This document shows positions 22,322-34,300 of a DNA stretch of 64,000 bases, in pieces. Within the stretch, counting starts at the first letter, position 1. Each line of letters opens with the position of its first letter. The notes beneath the pieces were generated by a model. The model was not told the origin of the DNA. It did no database searches and saw only the letters and a list, made by a program, of their open reading frames with translations. This stretch comes from Cerioporus squamosus (Eukaryota > Basidiomycota > Agaricomycetes > Polyporales > Polyporaceae), in contig JABYQS010000013.1 of NCBI GenBank assembly GCA_022592435.1, forward strand, positions 1-64,000, written 5' to 3'. The translations under genes and the position numbers were made by a program.

Positions 22322-23515
22322 ATGTCTCCGAACGAGAAAGACGAAGTGTCATACAGAGTTCTCCGTCGCATCTTGGCGCAGAGATCTGGAAAGCCACTCT
22401 GGGACTACTCCAGCATTAATATTGAGCAGTTCGTCCGCGCCGTGATTTGTGTCGTAGCAGGTGAGGCTCTCTCTCCCGAACTTCACTGCTTGAGTCCATA
22501 AGTCAGCGACGACCTCCCATGTAGCGCATAAAGGTCTTGCCGACAACGACACCCTTCATCGCGAAATGAGCGCGAGAAACATCCTCCTCGATGTCAAGGA
22601 CACCAATGTGATGGACGACTCGGAGGAGTACGTTCCCAAGGATTACCCGGTGGAAGCCGCTCGAGACGCGAGCGACGATGTTGCTCCAATGAGCATTGAC
22701 GTCCCCGAAGGCGCGGGAAGTGGACTGCCGAGCCACAGTCGCTTCATCACTGTGAGCGAGCAGACTCCGCCGAAGTCACAGCCGGGCGATGGTATCACGG
22801 TGAGGCTTGCTTTGGTCTTTCTGCGTATGATAACAAAATGACCATCTGTTCGGTGAAAGGGAACCGCCATATTTATGGCACAGCGTGTCCTCGACGCTGT
22901 AGTCAACAACATGCCTATCATCCGGACGTCAGGAGACGACCTCGAGTCCATCTGCTGGGTGATGTTCTATGCCGTCTACAAGCACGGCCTCCAGGACGAG
23001 AAGGCATGCAGGCGATGGAGCAGTTGCCTTCGATGCAGCAGCAAGAGAAGTCAATGAAGCTGTTGCAGAAGGCCTTCGACGTGCGCACGGAGTTCAGGCA
23101 AGAATTCCGCAGCTTCTTCTCGGCCAAGAGCATCCAGGATCTTCACTCGAAGCGAGTCATTCGTCTGAACAAGAAGGTCCACGTTCAGCATGGACACCAC
23201 TTTGTACCGGAGATTCGTGACGGCTTCCCATATCTGTGGGCGTATGCAATCGCCTGCGATGCAGACGGAGATGGCTCTACACTCGCCGGGCTTCTCTTGA
23301 TGACATGGGGTATACTCCAGAACTTCCAGAAACCCAACAAACTCATCCCTAGCAACCTGAACCCCACCGTCGCCCGGTGGGAGATGAAATATCGCCAGTA
23401 CCAACCCGGTGCCGCTCTGGAGGACACCCCTGATGAGCCTTCTCACGATGACCTCCTTGGGTTTCTCAATGACGCCCTCTCGGAGATTATTGAGAGGAAG
23501 GCAGCGGTACCGTAA
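22322..23515 (+). CDS. FunK1-type (fungal-specific) protein kinase, truncated and probably inactive
   Basis: Exons 22322-22460, 22525-22799, 22860-23003 and 23069-23515 join in phase to 334 residues. The catalytic-loop region reads LHREMSARNILLDV, where active kinases have HRD, so the catalytic Asp is replaced by Glu. GTAIFMAQRVLDAV and DDLESICWVMFYAVYKH match the FunK1 pattern (GT..FMA..VL and HDLES..YVL). The glycine-rich N-lobe and a DFG motif are not visible, so the protein is shorter than the family and may be a pseudokinase. The last intron (23004-23068) would start with GC (AAG|GCATGC). Without it the frame is broken, so a frameshift is the alternative. The gene lies between two promoter repeats. 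Confidence 0.7.
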
Positions 23516-23966
23516 GAGGCAGCTAAGAGAAAGGGTGCTGCGGGCAAGGCCTGGAAGCAGCGAGGTTAGCCTGTCATGGGTACTGGATTGGAGTTGATTC
23601 GTACCGTAATTGGTGGTAAGTAGCACGTAGCCAGAGTGACTTTGAAGGAAATTTCCAAGAGGATAGCGTTCGTTGAAAGTCATGATGTATCCTGCCCCAA
23701 GTCAATTTACAAGACTTCGAACGCACGAACTTCAGCAGACTTCAGCGCTCAGCATTGGAGGCGCGTCTCGGCTAAAACGCGCATTTGTGTACGCGTTGTT
23801 TGGCCGCGCGCTGGCGCCCAGGACCCTGACTGCCTCGCGGACAAGCGGAGGGTGGACATCCTCGCTCATCCTCACAGCGTGCTCGGCCGTTCCTCGGTCT
23901 TCCATTGCTGTATATACCCTGCAGCAGCCTCTCATCCCATTCTGTTCTCTCCGTGTGCCCTCCGCC
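23516..23966. promoter_or_regulatory. KAP120 upstream region
   Basis: This 450-bp region holds the 3' end of the FunK1 gene and the KAP120 promoter. An ACGCGT box lies at 23791-23796 inside the duplicated block. A TATA-like TATATA is visible near 23910, about 55 bp before the ATG. Confidence 0.5.
23755..23812 (+). repeat. Promoter-block direct repeat, copy B
   Basis: This is the shorter copy of the block at 22175-22250. The two are almost identical over the shared parts, apart from the 18-nt internal segment of copy A and a few single-base differences. It lies 155 bp upstream of the KAP120 start. Confidence 0.85.
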
Positions 23967-26900
23967 ATGAGTCCTCCGAGCCAGGCTCAGCCACAGTCCG
24001 TCTCGCCTGAGGAGCTTTACAGCATTGTATGCGGCGCGGCTTCGCAAGACCCAGCACTCGTCCAGGCGTCCACGACCCGTCTGAAGGCCGCGCTGGAGAT
24101 TCCAGGAGAATATGACGTGCTACACGAAATCGCTGCCACAAAATCCGTCCCTCTGCCTGTACGGCAGCAGGCCATCATCCAGTTTAAGAATGCCGCTACC
24201 GGTCATTGGAGGTCGCGCAAGTGAGTCCGTGCCTTGCCTGTCTACTCAGCTCTTCCTACCCTCATCGCTAGACTGTTCCCGCCGGAGAGCAAGGCGCGCA
24301 TCCGGGAACGGTGCTTGACCTTCCTAGACGAGACGGATGACATAGTGAGTGGCCAGCGGCCTCTGCTTCTGAACGCATCCTGACTATCCCCAGATCTCAG
24401 AGTGCAACGCTCTCATTGTGGGCAAGATCGCACGACAAGACTATCCGGTACAATGGTATGCTGGTCCGCGTACACGCATCCTCACCACGTTGATCCAGCA
24501 TCCAGGCCCAACCTTGTCTCGCACCTCGCAGGAGTGGTCAATTCTTTGATCGATGCACGCTTCAGCAACACCGCACCCAACGCGTCACTACTCCTGCGAC
24601 GCTCGCTGGAGGTCTTGAATGCGGTTCTGAAGGAGTATGCGGCCTTCAAGATGCTGACTGGCGTGAAAACCATGGGCAAGCTCGTCGCAGACCTCAGACT
24701 ACCGTTGCAGACCCACTATGCTCGGCTCTCGTCTGCACTACCATCCATCAACCCCTCGACACTAAAGCATGTCCGAACAGCAGAAGACCTACTCCTCGCA
24801 CATCTGACGTTCAAGTGTCTCGTCAAACTCGCTTTCTGGGCGTACCATCGCTTCACCGTGTGCAGGGACTACAGCGAGTTCGAGCCTTGGGTACGTCCAT
24901 CTCGCGCTGATCATGTCAGACGCTGACAAGCTTCTAGGTGCGAGAGTTCTTCCAGAACTCTGTTGTGCAGTTGCAGGCGTTGTCGGACTTTCGCATCAAC
25001 CTGGTCTCGTCCCTCGGAACAGTGCCTACCGATCTCGTAGCGCAGCGCGCGCTCGACCTGCTCACCCGGCATGTACGCGTGTTCGGGAAGCTGTTCAGGC
25101 GCATGCAACGCGACAACACGGCCAACTTTGTGACGCTCCCCATGTGCGGAGACCTCGTGCTCTACTACTGGAGCAAGGTCGTCCAGGCTACGACCGGTCC
25201 CCCAGAGCAGATTGCGGACTCGTCCCTCGTCACATTCCCCGTGCGTTTCCTCGTGCAAGGCATGGCCCTCTTCAGGGACAGCCTAGCGCAATGGACTCCT
25301 ACGAAGAAGGACGGCTCGCAAAATGACCGAGGTGAGTGGGCAATAGTATGCATGTGGGCCCGCGACTGATGCAGCCGTTCAGTTTTGTCGAAGGAATTCG
25401 TGGAGGACGCTGTCAAGATCCTCGTGACGCGGTTCATCCCGCTAAACCCTACAGACCTCGAGGAATGGATGTCTGATCCTGAAGAGTGGGTCAACGCGGA
25501 GGAGAAAGAGAACGATCAATGGGAATACGAGCTGCGGGTGAGACATCTTGTCCCATCGCTTGCGCCCGCTCGTTGTTGACATACGCTTTAGCCATGTGCA
25601 GAGAGGGTGCTGATGACTCTCGCAGCGCAGTATCCTCAATTCGTACGCCCGCTTATCCAGCAAACGTTCAATACCCTTGTTGGTACGTGTAGACCATCCT
25701 GCACTGCAACGAGCCCGATGTTTGACAGCCCTACAGGTCAGCGCGCTATGGACCTTCCCGCGATCATCCAGAAGGAAGCCCTATACTGCGCGGTCGGCCG
25801 ATGTGCAATCCGACTGAAGGACGCCATACCTTTCCAACAGTGGCTGGAGGTCTCGCTAGTCGCCGAAGCGCAGGAAACGAACCAGAAGTACGTCCATTGT
25901 GCAAGCGAGCATTGTCAGGCACTTCAGCTCACCGATGATGTCCAGCTACCCAATAGTGAAGCGCAGGATAGCGTGGCTGCTGGGCAAGCTCGTATCAGAC
26001 GAATGCCTCACCGCCAACAACCAGAAGCTCTGGCAGGTCCTGGTGCATCTTCTCCAAGACCAAGGGCCTGGGTCGGACGCGGTGGTGCGCCTGACGGCTG
26101 CGATCGCGATTCGAGAATGCGTCGACGTGAGCTCTCTGCCAAGCTTGTCGATGGTTCTGAGCTGACAACCCTGCGCAGAGCTTGAACTTCGACGCTGACG
26201 TCTTCGCGCCGTTCCTTCCTCCGGTGGTGACATCGCTCGTTCAGCTCACTGCCGAGGCAGACAGTCTTGAAGCGAAGCGGCGTATCACCGATAGTCTCAA
26301 TACCGTCATCGAACGTGCGGAGGCTCGCGTACGTTCCCCTCTCTTGGATTTCCTTTGTTCTTGTGGCTTACCCTTGCGCGACAGATCGTTCCCCTCATTC
26401 CTATGATCGCTGAACCTATACCTCAACTTTGTGAGCTCTCAACGCTGAGTGAATGAACCCTGCACTGATCATTTGTTCTAGGGACCGCGGCGGCAGAAGA
26501 TTGGCTCTTCAAGGCTTGTCTACTAGGCACAGTCACGAAGCTCGTCGAGTCGGCCAAGCAGCACTCAGCGTCCCTGAGCGGGCTTGTCGTCCCGCTCGTG
26601 CGCGAGTGCTTCAATTCGCCCGTAAGCCTCACGTCATGCATCCCCGGAGGTTCAGCGCTGATAAATTCGGTGCAGGCGCAACTGCATCTTGACAAAGACG
26701 CCCTCGATCTGTGGCAGAGCGCGCTCCGCAACACGGACACAGTGCTCGGCATGAACGGTGCCCCGGGCCTCATCGACCTCTACCCTCTTCTCATTGATCA
26801 GTTGGCGAACAACTTGGACCTGCTGGGCTCCATCGTGCACATTCATCAGTCGTACTTCCTGCTGGATGCCCCTCGTATCCTCCAAGTATATTCTTTGTCT

Positions 26901-27989
26901 TTGTCACGAGTATACACGTTCGCTTAGCTGATCTTCCTTCGTAGCTCGCTGCCGTTGACCTTCTGCGGGCCTTCAACATGGCGATCACGTCGGCTGTCGC
27001 AGTCAATATCAAGGACATGACCACGTCTCTGCAGCTGCTCTTCCAGATTGCCCCGCCGGGACTTTGGGGAGAAGCCATGCACATCTCAGGACTGTTCGCG
27101 ACGATCGTCAGGGGTCTGGAAGAGGAACAGGTAAACGCGCACGATGTAACCGCTTTCAACGTCAGAGACTGACCAACGGGCATGCAGCTGTCCACTATAG
27201 CTCTGACGGAATACGTCTACGTCCTCGCTCGAATAGCCGTCGCCGATAGACAGCTCTTCCTCCAACTCGTCTCCGCGACGGCCGTCGCGCAAAACATGTC
27301 CGAAGAGAAGGTCTGGGAGCCCATCCTGAACCAGTGGTGGACGCGGGTACGTAGCCAAACCCCTTCGGCGCTGAACTGGACCCTGATGAAGCACGAACCC
27401 CCATCTCCCACCCCTGGGCAGTTCGACAACATGTCCGAGCCGCGCTTGCGCAAGCTGACGGCGATGGGCATCGCGGCGCTGGTCGCTACTGGCCGCCCGG
27501 AGGTGCTCGACCGCTTGTCGACGGAGATCTGCAACCTCTGGCTGGATGTATTTGGGGAGATCAAGGAGGCGCAGAGCAGCAAGGAGGACGAGTACGTGTA
27601 ATCGCTGCGCGCCTCGTCTACTGACTTCTGTTGCCGATGCTGATACGCTGGCGGTTTGCAGCCCGTCGCTCGTTCTCTACTGGGATCGGCCGTTCGACGA
27701 GACCTACACGGAAGCAGAGGGCACTCTTGAATACGAACGCCGCAGAGCGGTAAGCTCATAACACTGAGTATCGGTCGCATAGTTTCGAGCTGACCGTGCG
27801 TGCACCCAACAGGCGTTCGATAACGATCCGGTCCGGACGACGTCGCTCACGGCGTACGTTGCTGCAGCCTTGCGCGATGCCGAGGCAGCTTGTGGCGGCA
27901 GCGCGCAGCTGCAGTCGCGCTGGCTGGCCAAGGCAGAGCCTGAAGTCCTCAAGCAGATCTACGACGCTGTTACTGGGAACCGTCCGTAG
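23967..27989 (+). CDS. KAP120: Karyopherin KAP120 / importin-11-like nuclear transport receptor
   Basis: It is a HEAT-repeat importin-beta family receptor that carries cargo through nuclear pores and binds Ran-GTP. The N-terminal importin-beta domain is evident: QASTTRLKAALEIPGEYDVL, VPLPVRQQAIIQFKNAATGHW, SKARIRERCLTFLDETDD, then ALIVGKIARQDYPVQWPNL. A Kap120/IPO11 hallmark is the acidic insert LNPTDLEEWMSDPEEWVNAE, then YELRPCAERVLMTL. Further helical repeats run to the C-terminal KQIYDAVTGNRP and stop at 27987-27989. About 17 short introns interrupt the roughly 1,000-residue protein, and I fixed only some of them. The start at 23967 is the first ATG of the conserved N-terminus. Confidence 0.9.
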
Positions 27990-28393
27990 GGTTCTCATGT
28001 AGGGCGTGGCGTCGTTTTGGCAGATACGAGGGAAAATGCCTGTTGCTAGTGAATCTGCGTATCATGAAGATTTCTTGCATACTGATCGATCCGGAGTCAT
28101 TGCTATGTAGTTACAATGTCGTGCTGTCTGGCTGTGCTAGAATGTGGGCTCTACAAGCTCGTTTGATGCTTTTCGACAGGCCGTGCAGTGCTCCGAGATG
28201 AGGACTCTTGGGTCTTCCGAAGCAGTCCTGCATCTGGTCGAAGCTTCGCGACATGCACACTCTCACTCACCTCTTCGAGTTTCCGCGGTTTGACCAATTA
28301 CAATCCCAGATGCAGGCAGACATAAAGAAGCCCGGCGCCACGAGCGAGTATACAAGTGGTATCCAACAGAAGATAGCGCTACGACGTCCTGCT
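27990..28393. other. Convergent 3' region, KAP120 / POLD3
   Basis: About 400 bp between two stop codons, expected to be the two 3' UTRs. I see no gene. Confidence 0.5.
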
Positions 28394-30419
28394 CTACTTC
28401 TTCGGCTTCCCAAAGAAGTCCTTCAGACTGCCCTGCGCACCCGCTTTAGTCCCCGTACTCTTCCCCTTGATGCTGCCTGTGCGGGCGGCGGGCTTGCTCT
28501 TGCCAGGAGCAGGCTCATCATCCGAGCTCTTCTTGGGCTTGGACGCAGCCGCAGCCTTCTTGCCCTTCGGCTTTTTCTGCTCTTCTTCCGCCTCTTCTTC
28601 ATCTACAGACTCGTATTCCGAGTAGTCTTCCGTCACTGTACACGAGGATACGTGATAAGCGCCATAAATGTCCCTTCGATACACAGACGTACCCATGTAT
28701 CCTTTGCGTCCATAGTCATCCGTGTCTTCATCACTCGTTTCTTCTTCAGGCCGTTCCGACCAACGGGAATGACCTTCTTCTCTTTCTTCTTGCGGGGCTT
28801 GGGCTTTGGCACTTCCTCTTCCTCCTCGTCCTGCTCCGTCTCCGGTGGTACGGGCTCAGGCTCAGATACCATCTCAACGTCGTCTTCTTCTTGTGGGACC
28901 TCAGGGGCGGGTTTCGGCGCGGGCCGACTTGCAGACGCCTTCTCGACTTGAGCTGTGGCACTGCGTCAAGCGAGTGTCCACACATGTCAAGGATTACGAT
29001 ACTCACAATCGTCCATGTCCATCATTGCCCGCAGACTAGCCTCTGCTTCGGATTCGAGTGCGTCCTTGACGACCGACGCCCTTGACCGGCCCTTCGACTT
29101 CGATGGTACTGGGCGAGCCTCTTCTTCATCCTCATCGTCGGACACAATACGGTTCTTCCGGAGCTTAATGTCACTCTTCACAGGTGCAGGCTCTCGCTTC
29201 GGTACCTCGGGTTTCTCCTCGGTGTCAGACGCAGGTGGCGGAGCGGCTTTCCTCTTCGTTCCTCTCTGCTGTACGTTTAGCGATCAGCCATTACCATCAA
29301 CCATGTGCGTGAGCCGTACCTTGCTGTCATCTTGAGGTGTCGCGTCGCGACTTGTCTGAGGGGTCTGCCGCAATTTCGCCTGCGGAGCGGGAGTCTCTTC
29401 CTTTTTAACCTTGATCTCCTTTTCCTTGCTCTTGTCGGCATCCGACGACTTCTTCGCCTTGCTCCAATCCAGCTTGCCGGACGCCTTCGGTTTGATAGCA
29501 TTGGGTTTCTCTTCGTCTTTCTTCTCCACCTTCACAGGTGGCGAGGCCTCGCTTTTGACCTTCAGAGTGGGTTTGCGAGAGACTGGTTCAGGGGCCTTTG
29601 AGGAGGATGCTATGGGAGGGGGGACTTTGCCAACCTGGAGCACGAATAGGACGTCACCATGCAGTTGTTGGAACACGGGAGTAAAGTGCTTACCCGGACG
29701 TCGGGGCCGACCACGCGCCCCAGTGCAATAGATGATATTGGAGAGTCCTTCTCGTCCGCCTTGTACACGATGGCTGATGGGTCGCATATGAGGCCGGCAT
29801 CCTGGCGATTTGTTTGGTATCCGGGGGATTGGACGAGCAAAGGCGACGTACCGTGAGCGGCGAAGGGCTGAGACAGTATACGTGGGTGGAGAATATTCGG
29901 GCATACTTGGATTTGGCCTCTGCGAGCAAGCCATTCATCGTATATGTTCTGAAATCAAAGTGAAGGATGAGACGTACGTTCAAGGTCTTTCTCCCCAACC
30001 AGTGTGATGGTGGTCAGTGGTACGTCCTCGTCCTCCTCGTCCATCGCATCAGGCAGCGCTCCTTCAGAGTCCACATCCATTCCGTCGTCGGTCTGTGTCG
30101 GACCATTTGGTTGAGCGCGTGGCTTGGGGAAGAGCTCGCCGGAGATGAGGTACGTGGCGAAGGAACGCGTCTCAGAGTTGCCAGTGGAACTTGGCAAGCT
30201 CGCTGTAGTATACAACGCGTCAGCATAGCTTAAATACACCTATGTGATACTCACTTCTTCGCTTCGTTCACATGTAGGCCGAATTGCCGACTGAGAGAAC
30301 GAAACGTCACCTAGTGCAAGGAAGATGACCACACGCACAGAGGCGTATTGGAGAGAATTACACACCACGTTCTTGTCAATGTATATCTGTTTGGTCAAGT
30401 AGTCCTCAGTTCCAGGCAT
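28394..30419 (-). CDS. DNA polymerase delta subunit 3 (POLD3 / Cdc27 / Pol32)
   Basis: It is a non-catalytic subunit that links polymerase delta to PCNA. The N-terminus MPGTEDYLTKQIYIDKNVVTF, then SLSRQFGLHVNEAK, matches the winged-helix start of Cdc27/POLD3. The rest is long, charged and disordered (many Glu, Lys and Pro). A conserved block MTMDAKGYMVTEDYSEYESV lies before the tail. The protein ends in a PCNA-interacting box, QGSLKDFFGKPKK (Q-x-x-L-x-x-F-F), directly before the stop. Several short introns are present, one of them inside the MDAKGYMV block. Three ACGCGT boxes lie 50-100 bp upstream of the ATG, which fits a replication gene expressed at G1/S. It is convergent with KAP120. Confidence 0.88.
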
Positions 30420-31366
30420 GGCGGGCGGTGTTGGAAGTGGAACTCAAGAAGTGTAGGTGGAGGACAGGGACGCGTCTGACCCGCTGAGACACGGGACGCG
30501 TGACCTCGGCAACGCGTCTGTGGCTGCCCATCTATAGGCGCCCATGCGGTTTCCTGGGAGGCGCCTGGGCCCTGGAGGGTCTCTGACTCTGCCTCCTTCC
30601 CATCGGTTCATATTCTGAAGCACTTATAGCATCCAGTATATTCGTCTGTACCGTGCGCTATCCATCTCTCTTTTTACTGGACCATAACTGACTGCTCTAC
30701 TAGTATCACAGCTTGTGTAGTACAATGTTCGCGTTTGGCAGTATCCCCTGTCATGCTGGATCAGATACAACTCAATGTTATCCGGCCACCCGGCCGCTGT
30801 ACTCTACTTTTCCTGACATGCGCGCGCACGCACACTGCGACTCAGCCGGATCACGATGCTCCCAGTGTCAGCGAGCCTTCACACGTTTGGTTCGTCCGGG
30901 CCGATATTCATGCATGTCTCGCTGAAGACAGGTCTACTATTTGGCGTTCGAAGCAGGTCGCCACAGGCGTATATGGAGCGGCCGCGGCCTACTTCCAAGA
31001 ATCTCTCCTCGGATGGCCGCAGTTGACAAATCAGAGTGACTCTAAGACTCTGACGACTTGCAGGCACAGGGTCTATTACTAGGGTGAGTACGCCGGCATC
31101 GCACCTTCTCTGTCATGATGGTTCTGACGCTGCATGACCGCAGCTGGTCTGGCGTGAGATGTTAGACTGCTCGACCAGTAGTACAGAGGAACCAGGAATG
31201 ACGCATCGGACATCGTTCGAGGCCCATGTGCCACAAAGTTTGAGGCAGCGTGCCGCAGACGACAACTGCGAAAGGCTAGGATTAGTCGCAACCCGAACCC
31301 TCCCCTATCAATATCGACCCCTCCCGTCTATGTTCCCCAGAGCCTTGTGATATCAGATCCGTGACT
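30420..31366. other. 0.95-kb divergent intergenic region
   Basis: It lies between the POLD3 start (-) and the A-T-R reductase start (+). The POLD3 promoter occupies the left part. I see no gene in the rest. The left border of the duplicated A-T-R unit may lie here but cannot be placed, because the other copy leaves the window first. Confidence 0.45.
30470..30517 (-). promoter_or_regulatory. Cluster of three MCB-like ACGCGT boxes upstream of POLD3
   Basis: ACGCGT occurs at 30470-30475, 30496-30501 and 30512-30517, about 50-100 bp upstream of the ATG. The hexamer is palindromic and is the binding core of MBF-type factors that drive replication genes in yeasts. Use in this fungus is inferred. 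Confidence 0.6.
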
Positions 31367-34300
31367 ATGTCGGCGAGTATAACTCCTACTGCTCAATCCG
31401 ATCGTCCAGGGCATCGGTCTCCCAAGTCTCTCATACTTGCCGAGAAGCTAACAATCCGGAGTTATTCGAGTGGAACGCCAGGGAAAATCCCGACCTTCCT
31501 CTGTTCTGCTTTCACGACGGGACCCAACTCAACACCATCACCAATGCACAGGCCATTCGGAGCATTCGGCGTGTTGCTCGGTACGTGAATTCGTGTGTCG
31601 GGGCCGTCTTGGATTGTGTCGCTGTTATTGCCCACGCGGGTATGTCTATCTATTCTATTCTGTTTCCCCGATCACCACTCACTCAAGTTCGTACTGCAGA
31701 TACGATCACTTATGCTCTCACTGCCATGGGAATCCTCCGTTCAGGGCACACGATGTTCCTGATATCGCCCCGCAATGTGGCAGCGGCGGTCGTGGACATG
31801 TTGCGCAAGACCAATTGCCGGCACATCTTCGTGTCGCAGGACACGCCAATTCAAGATCTATTGCAGCTCGTGAAGAAGGAACTGGACGACGTCTCATTAC
31901 ATCCCATGCCGGCCTTTCAGGACATCTACCCCGGACATGCGATCCAAGATGACGAGGAACCGGACGACCTCCCTAGAAGTTACGATCTGAAACGTGTCGC
32001 CATGATCCTGCATTCATCTGGTACGATCTTCTGTTGTGTTTCATGATTTAAACTGACCTCGCACTTAGGCTCAACTAACCACCCGAAGCCTATTCCATGG
32101 ACTCACAGGCGGATAATCCATCGATCCGCTACGCCTTGTAAGCAGTCATCTTCGTTGTTTCATGGTGCATCCCCATAATGGACCTCTTTCCAGGGTATGG
32201 AGAGGTCGACCTCACTCTCGCTGTACTGAGCATTCATGGCACGCCAATGTTCCATGGCATTGGAATCACTCTGTTGTGTTCCGCGGTAAGGCAGGACTGC
32301 GGTTCGTCCGTCTGAGTTGACTCATTGACGACCGGATGGCATCTAGACCAACAATGGCATGACGCTAACCACGTTCCCACCATCATCACCGCCAACATTC
32401 CCGACTCCGGAGAACGTTTTCGATGGAGTCGTGAAGACTTCCTCGGAATATGTGATGACAGCCCCCGCGTTCCTCGAAGTATGTCCCTGAGCGAATCACG
32501 AGGACTTCAATTGCTGAAGGTGACTCCAGATTTGGTCCCGCGACCCTGAGAAGGTCAACTACATGAAGGGAATGAAAGCGATAGTAAGCACAGCGGAATA
32601 TTGTACGCATACGTCAAGCTGACCCCTCGAAGATATTCGGTGGTGCCCCATTAAACAAGGAAGTTGGAGACACGCTCGCATTCCAAGGTGTAAGACTCTG
32701 CTCGATGTACGGAAGGTATGAACCGTCCCTTTGCGTCAACAGCCTTCCGTACTCGGCACTTACCAGCGCCCAGCACTGAAGTCGGCGGAATTGCCAAGTA
32801 CTTCCTCGGTTGGTGACTGCTGGCTACTTCGATCGTTGTACTTTTTGCTGATGTTTGTGTGTAGCTGAGCCGGGGATGGATTGGGAGTACTTCTCGTTCT
32901 CTCCGCTACTCAAGACCAAGTTGGCGGATGCAGGAGACGGCACGTACGAGTTAATCGTCATTGTAAGTCAATCGCCTCCGTCGATTTGACTATGCTGCTA
33001 GTGTCCGGCTGACCTCCGTACAAGTCAAACCCCAAGGCACCGCTACCGGTCGTGAACACTCAGGTCGACGGCGTAGATGCGTATGCGACAAGTGATCTCC
33101 TCGAGCCGCACCCTACCCGACCCGGGTTTTGGAAGTACTACGGGCGCCTCGACGACCAGATCATTTTGTCGAACGGCGAGAAGGTGAGAACCTTCCACTA
33201 GGTAACTTAACATTGCTGACATGTTCATCAAGACAAACCCCAGTCCACTTGGTGAGTGAATGTCTGCCGTAGAGGAGAGGAAAGAACTAGAACTCTTGGC
33301 TACCCTTCATCCTCCTCTCAGAAACCATCATGAATGACGACCCGCATGTTCGAGCTTGCCTCATATTCGGCCAGGGCAAGTTCCAGAACGGCGTGCTGAT
33401 TGAGCCCAAGGCGGAGTATAAATTGGACCCTAGGAACAGCGGGAAGCTACAAGAGTTCCGGAACATGATATGGTATGCGTCATCGTCATAAGCGCATCCT
33501 CCACAATATCCGCAGCTCATACTTGTACGTCCGCCTTTAGGAAGACGATCGAGCGAGCCAATGAGTTCGCTCCTCAGCACTCCCGTATTTTCAAGGAGGT
33601 GCGCATTGAAAGCATGGAAACGCTGGTCGATAGTTGAGTCTTTTTACCCACCCTGCAGATGATCCTCGTTACTTCTCCCGCGAAGCCGTTCGCATACAAC
33701 ATCAAGGGTTACCCACGCAGAAACATCATCTTAAGGGAGTACCATGACGATATCGAGGCGTTATACGCGCAGGTCGAGCAGAGCGCACAGAGCGACGTCG
33801 TTGCGCCCGTAAATTGGGATCTCGCGGATACACGTGCCTTTGTGCGCACCGTCGTGCAGCGGGTCGTGAAGCGTCCACTTGCCGATGATGCAGACCTCTT
33901 CCGCAACGGTTGCGACAGGTGGACCGTTCTTCATTTCTTCATTCCGGCGGGTTCTGATCTCCTCTTACTTCCTAGCTTGCAAGCAACATGGATCCGAAAC
34001 ACGATTCTCCGCGCAGTCCGCGAGTACTCCAAAGCCGCAGCTCAGCGTCTGCACATGAACGTCGTCTTCCAAGCACCATCCATCTCAGCGCTGTCCGACG
34101 CGGTCTTGCGGGCTGTCCACGACTCCTCCGTTACAGAAGCAGACTCCGGGAATCCCGATGAGACCCTCGTGCGACTTGCCGAAGAGCATTCCTCCAACCT
34201 GTCCCCGCGGCCAACGCAACTCCGTCCCCGGCAATCCACGAGGGACGTCGTCCTGATTACAGGAACAACCGGGGGCTTCGGATGCGACGTGCTGGAACAT

